Source of the DNA: UBA8079 sp049601915
GTDB taxonomy: Bacteria; Pseudomonadota; Alphaproteobacteria; UBA6615
Assembly: GCA_049601915.1 (NCBI GenBank)
Contig: JBMYRB010000004.1
Span: 62,001 to 126,000, forward strand
DNA length: 64,000 nt
Direction: 5' to 3'
Both the position numbers and the translations under genes were made by a program. The notes below the pieces were generated by a model. It was not told the DNA's origin, did not search any database, and saw only the letters and a list, made by a program, of their open reading frames with translations. Positions 62,622-64,000 of the stretch are shown here, piece after piece (the first letter of the stretch is position 1; every line of letters begins with the position of its first letter).

Positions 62622-63650
62622 TTAGTCTTCGTAAGTCAGCGCACCGCGCCCGAGCAGGGTCTCGGCCTGCAAATCCTCGAACAGTGTTTCGCCTTCCGTA
62701 AAATGTACCCGCTTGCCGACCGCGGACTTGATCGTACCCTTGGCCATGACGTCCATGGTTTCCAAGAGTTCGCTCCGGGTCGAATGGCGCGAGCCGGTGA
62801 CGATCTTCTCACCGATCAACAAATCGATCGGGTTGACTTCGACATTGCCGGGCTTGGCGCCGATCACCACCGCGCGTCCCGCCGTCGTCAGCGCCGCGAT
62901 CGCCGCGGTGAAGGTCTCCGACGCACCCACATAGTCGACAGACGCGTCGACCCCCTTGCCGTCGGTCAGCTTGCGGGTCGCTTCGGCGATATCGTCGACC
63001 GCACGCACGTTGATCACCTCATCCGCCCCCCATTGCCTCGCATAATCGAGCTTCTCGTCGGAGATGTCGGCAGCAATGACCCGCGCGCCGAACGCCTTGG
63101 CAACCTGGATACCATGGACACCCACGCCGCCGCCCGCACCGATCAGCAGCACATCGTCATGGGGCGCGATCTGCGCGCGCTCGCGCATGCAGTGCCAGTT
63201 GGTGTTGACCGCATCGGCGGCTATGGCGGCACCTTCATAGTCGAGCCCCTCGGGGATCGGCAGGAAGTTGACCGCGGGCAGGACCACATAGTCGGCGTAG
63301 CCGCCATCGACATGGACGCCGACATAGCCACCATGGTTCTCGCACAGGGTCTCGCGACCGCCGTGACACCAACGGCAATATCCGCAGTTCAAATAGAAAT
63401 AGACCGCACAGCGGTCGCCCAGTTTTACGTTGGTCACGCCCTCACCGACCGCGACGATATCGCCGCCGAGCTCGTGGCCCATGACCCGCGGCGCCTCGCC
63501 GCCAAACACCCCGGTGCGCATGGTCACCAGCGTCAGCCCGACCCCAGCCGCGCGGACCTTGAGCATCGCCTCACCCGGACCCGGTTCCGGGTCAGGTCGC
63601 TCCTCCAGCGTGAAGGGTTGCCCCCACTCTTTCACGACCATTGCACGCAT
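62622..63650 (-). CDS. Zinc-binding alcohol dehydrogenase
   Basis: Medium-chain dehydrogenase of 342 residues. Catalytic zinc lies in MGHELGGDIVAVGEGV, structural zinc in CGYCRWCHGGRETLC, and the NAD site in LLIGAGGGVGVHGIQVAKAFG. The start MRAMVVKEWG has GAGAGG upstream; a longer frame adds residues lacking similarity. It is the first gene of the minus-strand group with the acyl-CoA dehydrogenase and cupin. The substrate is unknown. Confidence 0.9.
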   Translation of the reverse strand: MRAMVVKEWGQPFTLEERPDPEPGPGEAMLKVRAAGVGLTLVTMRTGVFGGEAPRVMGHELGGDIVAVGEGVTNVKLGDRCAVYFYLNCGYCRWCHGGRETLCENHGGYVGVHVDGGYADYVVLPAVNFLPIPEGLDYEGAAIAADAVNTNWHCMRERAQIAPHDDVLLIGAGGGVGVHGIQVAKAFGARVIAADISDEKLDYARQWGADEVINVRAVDDIAEATRKLTDGKGVDASVDYVGASETFTAAIAALTTAGRAVVIGAKPGNVEVNPIDLLIGEKIVTGSRHSTRSELLETMDVMAKGTIKSAVGKRVHFTEGETLFEDLQAETLLGRGALTYED

Positions 63651-63853
63651 CGCGCCACCTCTCCCGTGACATTCGGATTGTGACTTTGTCACCCAAGCCT
63701 CTGACCGGGCCCGCTTTAGCAAACGCTAGCAGGTTTTCACGGGGCATGCACAAGCCGCGGACGCGGGACACATCCCGCGCTTCGGTGGTTTTCAGATGTG
63801 TGAATTTAAGCCTGCCGAAAGGCAGCCGGACGCCGCCTGCAGCGCGGCGGCAT
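63651..63853. other. Intergenic region with three hairpins downstream of dksA
   Basis: No gene is visible. CGCGGGA 63762-63768 pairs with TCCCGCG 63773-63779; CTGCC 63812-63816 pairs with GGCAG 63821-63825 around GAAA; GCCGCC 63832-63837 pairs with GGCGGC 63846-63851. One or more may end the dksA transcript, but T-runs are weak. Confidence 0.5.
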
Positions 63854-64000
63854 CTACTCGTCGCGGTGGGTCTTTTCCATCCGCTCGTGGCGCTCCTGCG
63901 CCTCGATGCTCATGGTCGCGATTGGCCGCGCGATCAGTCTTCCGACACCAATGGGCTCACCGGTATCCTCGCAATAGCCGTATTCCCCGGTCTCGATGCG
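63854..64000 (-). CDS. dksA: DksA/TraR family regulator, C-terminal part (cut by window end)
   Basis: RNA-polymerase-binding regulator that works with ppGpp. The 48 visible C-terminal residues read RIETGEYGYCEDTGEPIGVG and then RLIARPIATMSIEAQERHER, which is the DksA C-terminus. Only one cysteine of the classical four-cysteine zinc motif is seen in this part; alphaproteobacterial DksA often lacks some of them. The 5' part is outside the window. Confidence 0.93.
   Translation of the reverse strand, partial: RIETGEYGYCEDTGEPIGVGRLIARPIATMSIEAQERHERMEKTHRDE

Noticed and set aside
61089..63683. An 864-codon open frame on the plus strand
   Set aside because: It is antisense to the cupin, acyl-CoA dehydrogenase and zinc dehydrogenase genes, which have clear motifs; its product has no family features. 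GC-rich antisense frames stay open by composition.
1..64000. CRISPR arrays, prophage or transposase genes
   Set aside because: No regularly spaced repeats, no transposase or integrase motifs, and no phage structural genes were seen in either strand.

Overview
This window is a piece of a GC-rich alphaproteobacterial chromosome, most like the Rhodospirillales and their relatives (inference). The evidence is gene content and order: mltG-fabF-acpP-fabG-fabD divergent from rpsF-rpsR-DUF2232-rplI; dnaB-alr-mlaE-mlaF-radA-cvpA-purF; a DUF2794 gene; recA-alaS next to a cckA remnant; and a GTTC-N7-GTTC LexA box in front of recA. It is mostly core chromosome. I see no CRISPR array, prophage or recognisable insertion sequence.

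Layout. 1-1626: two short-chain dehydrogenases. 1658-6305 (minus): fatty-acid synthesis genes plus the MltG murein transglycosylase. 6585-10870: S6, S18, a DUF2232 membrane protein, L9, cyclopropane fatty acid synthase and a YaiI-family protein. 10877-11860 (minus): a quinone oxidoreductase. 12063-20616: replicative helicase, alanine racemase, Mla-type lipid ABC transporter, RadA, CvpA, PurF and an SDR. 20640-24013 (minus): Der, BamB and a YfgM-like protein. 24185-30630: small conserved proteins, then a murein-sugar salvage group (NamZ-type muramidase, NagA, a BadF/BadG-type amino-sugar kinase, MurQ, and a wrecked FemAB-like gene). 30641-40865 (minus): DusA, an FMN hydroxy-acid oxidase, a GNAT enzyme, GuaA, an RsmB-like methyltransferase, GuaB, RlmE, a Ppx/GppA phosphatase and an Ada-type zinc-binding domain. 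40923: tRNA-Gln(CTG). 42107-47145: a PadR regulator with an RND efflux pair. 47151-53710: LysM and LOG proteins, an uncharacterised 456-residue protein, a decayed ECF-sigma locus, and a CoxE/MoxR pair. 53727-57797 (minus): alaS and recA. 58035-59007: broken cckA and flgH. 59176-63650: a small catabolic block. 63854-64000: the 3' end of dksA.

The most striking property is gene decay. At least seven genes or remnants carry stops, frameshifts or deletions: a FemAB-like acyltransferase, a ferric-reductase-like membrane protein, a dienelactone hydrolase, an anti-sigma factor, an MXKDX pentapeptide protein, cckA and flgH. A FlaG-like gene may be an eighth. The internal stops are TAA, TAG and TGA, so decay rather than stop-codon recoding is the simplest reading. 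The cckA and flgH remnants point away from each other and have both lost their 5' ends at one junction. A single deletion between two divergent genes would produce this, and would probably have removed flagellar genes. With the possible FlaG remnant, this suggests a lineage that has lost motility.

Other points of interest are the compact murein-salvage route, the uncharacterised protein at 48843-50213, a run of hairpins sharing an AGGCA loop at 59003-59116, a duplicated tRNA-Gln 3' end, and a probable CTG start codon on a LysM protein. Everything here is read by eye; no homology search was run.
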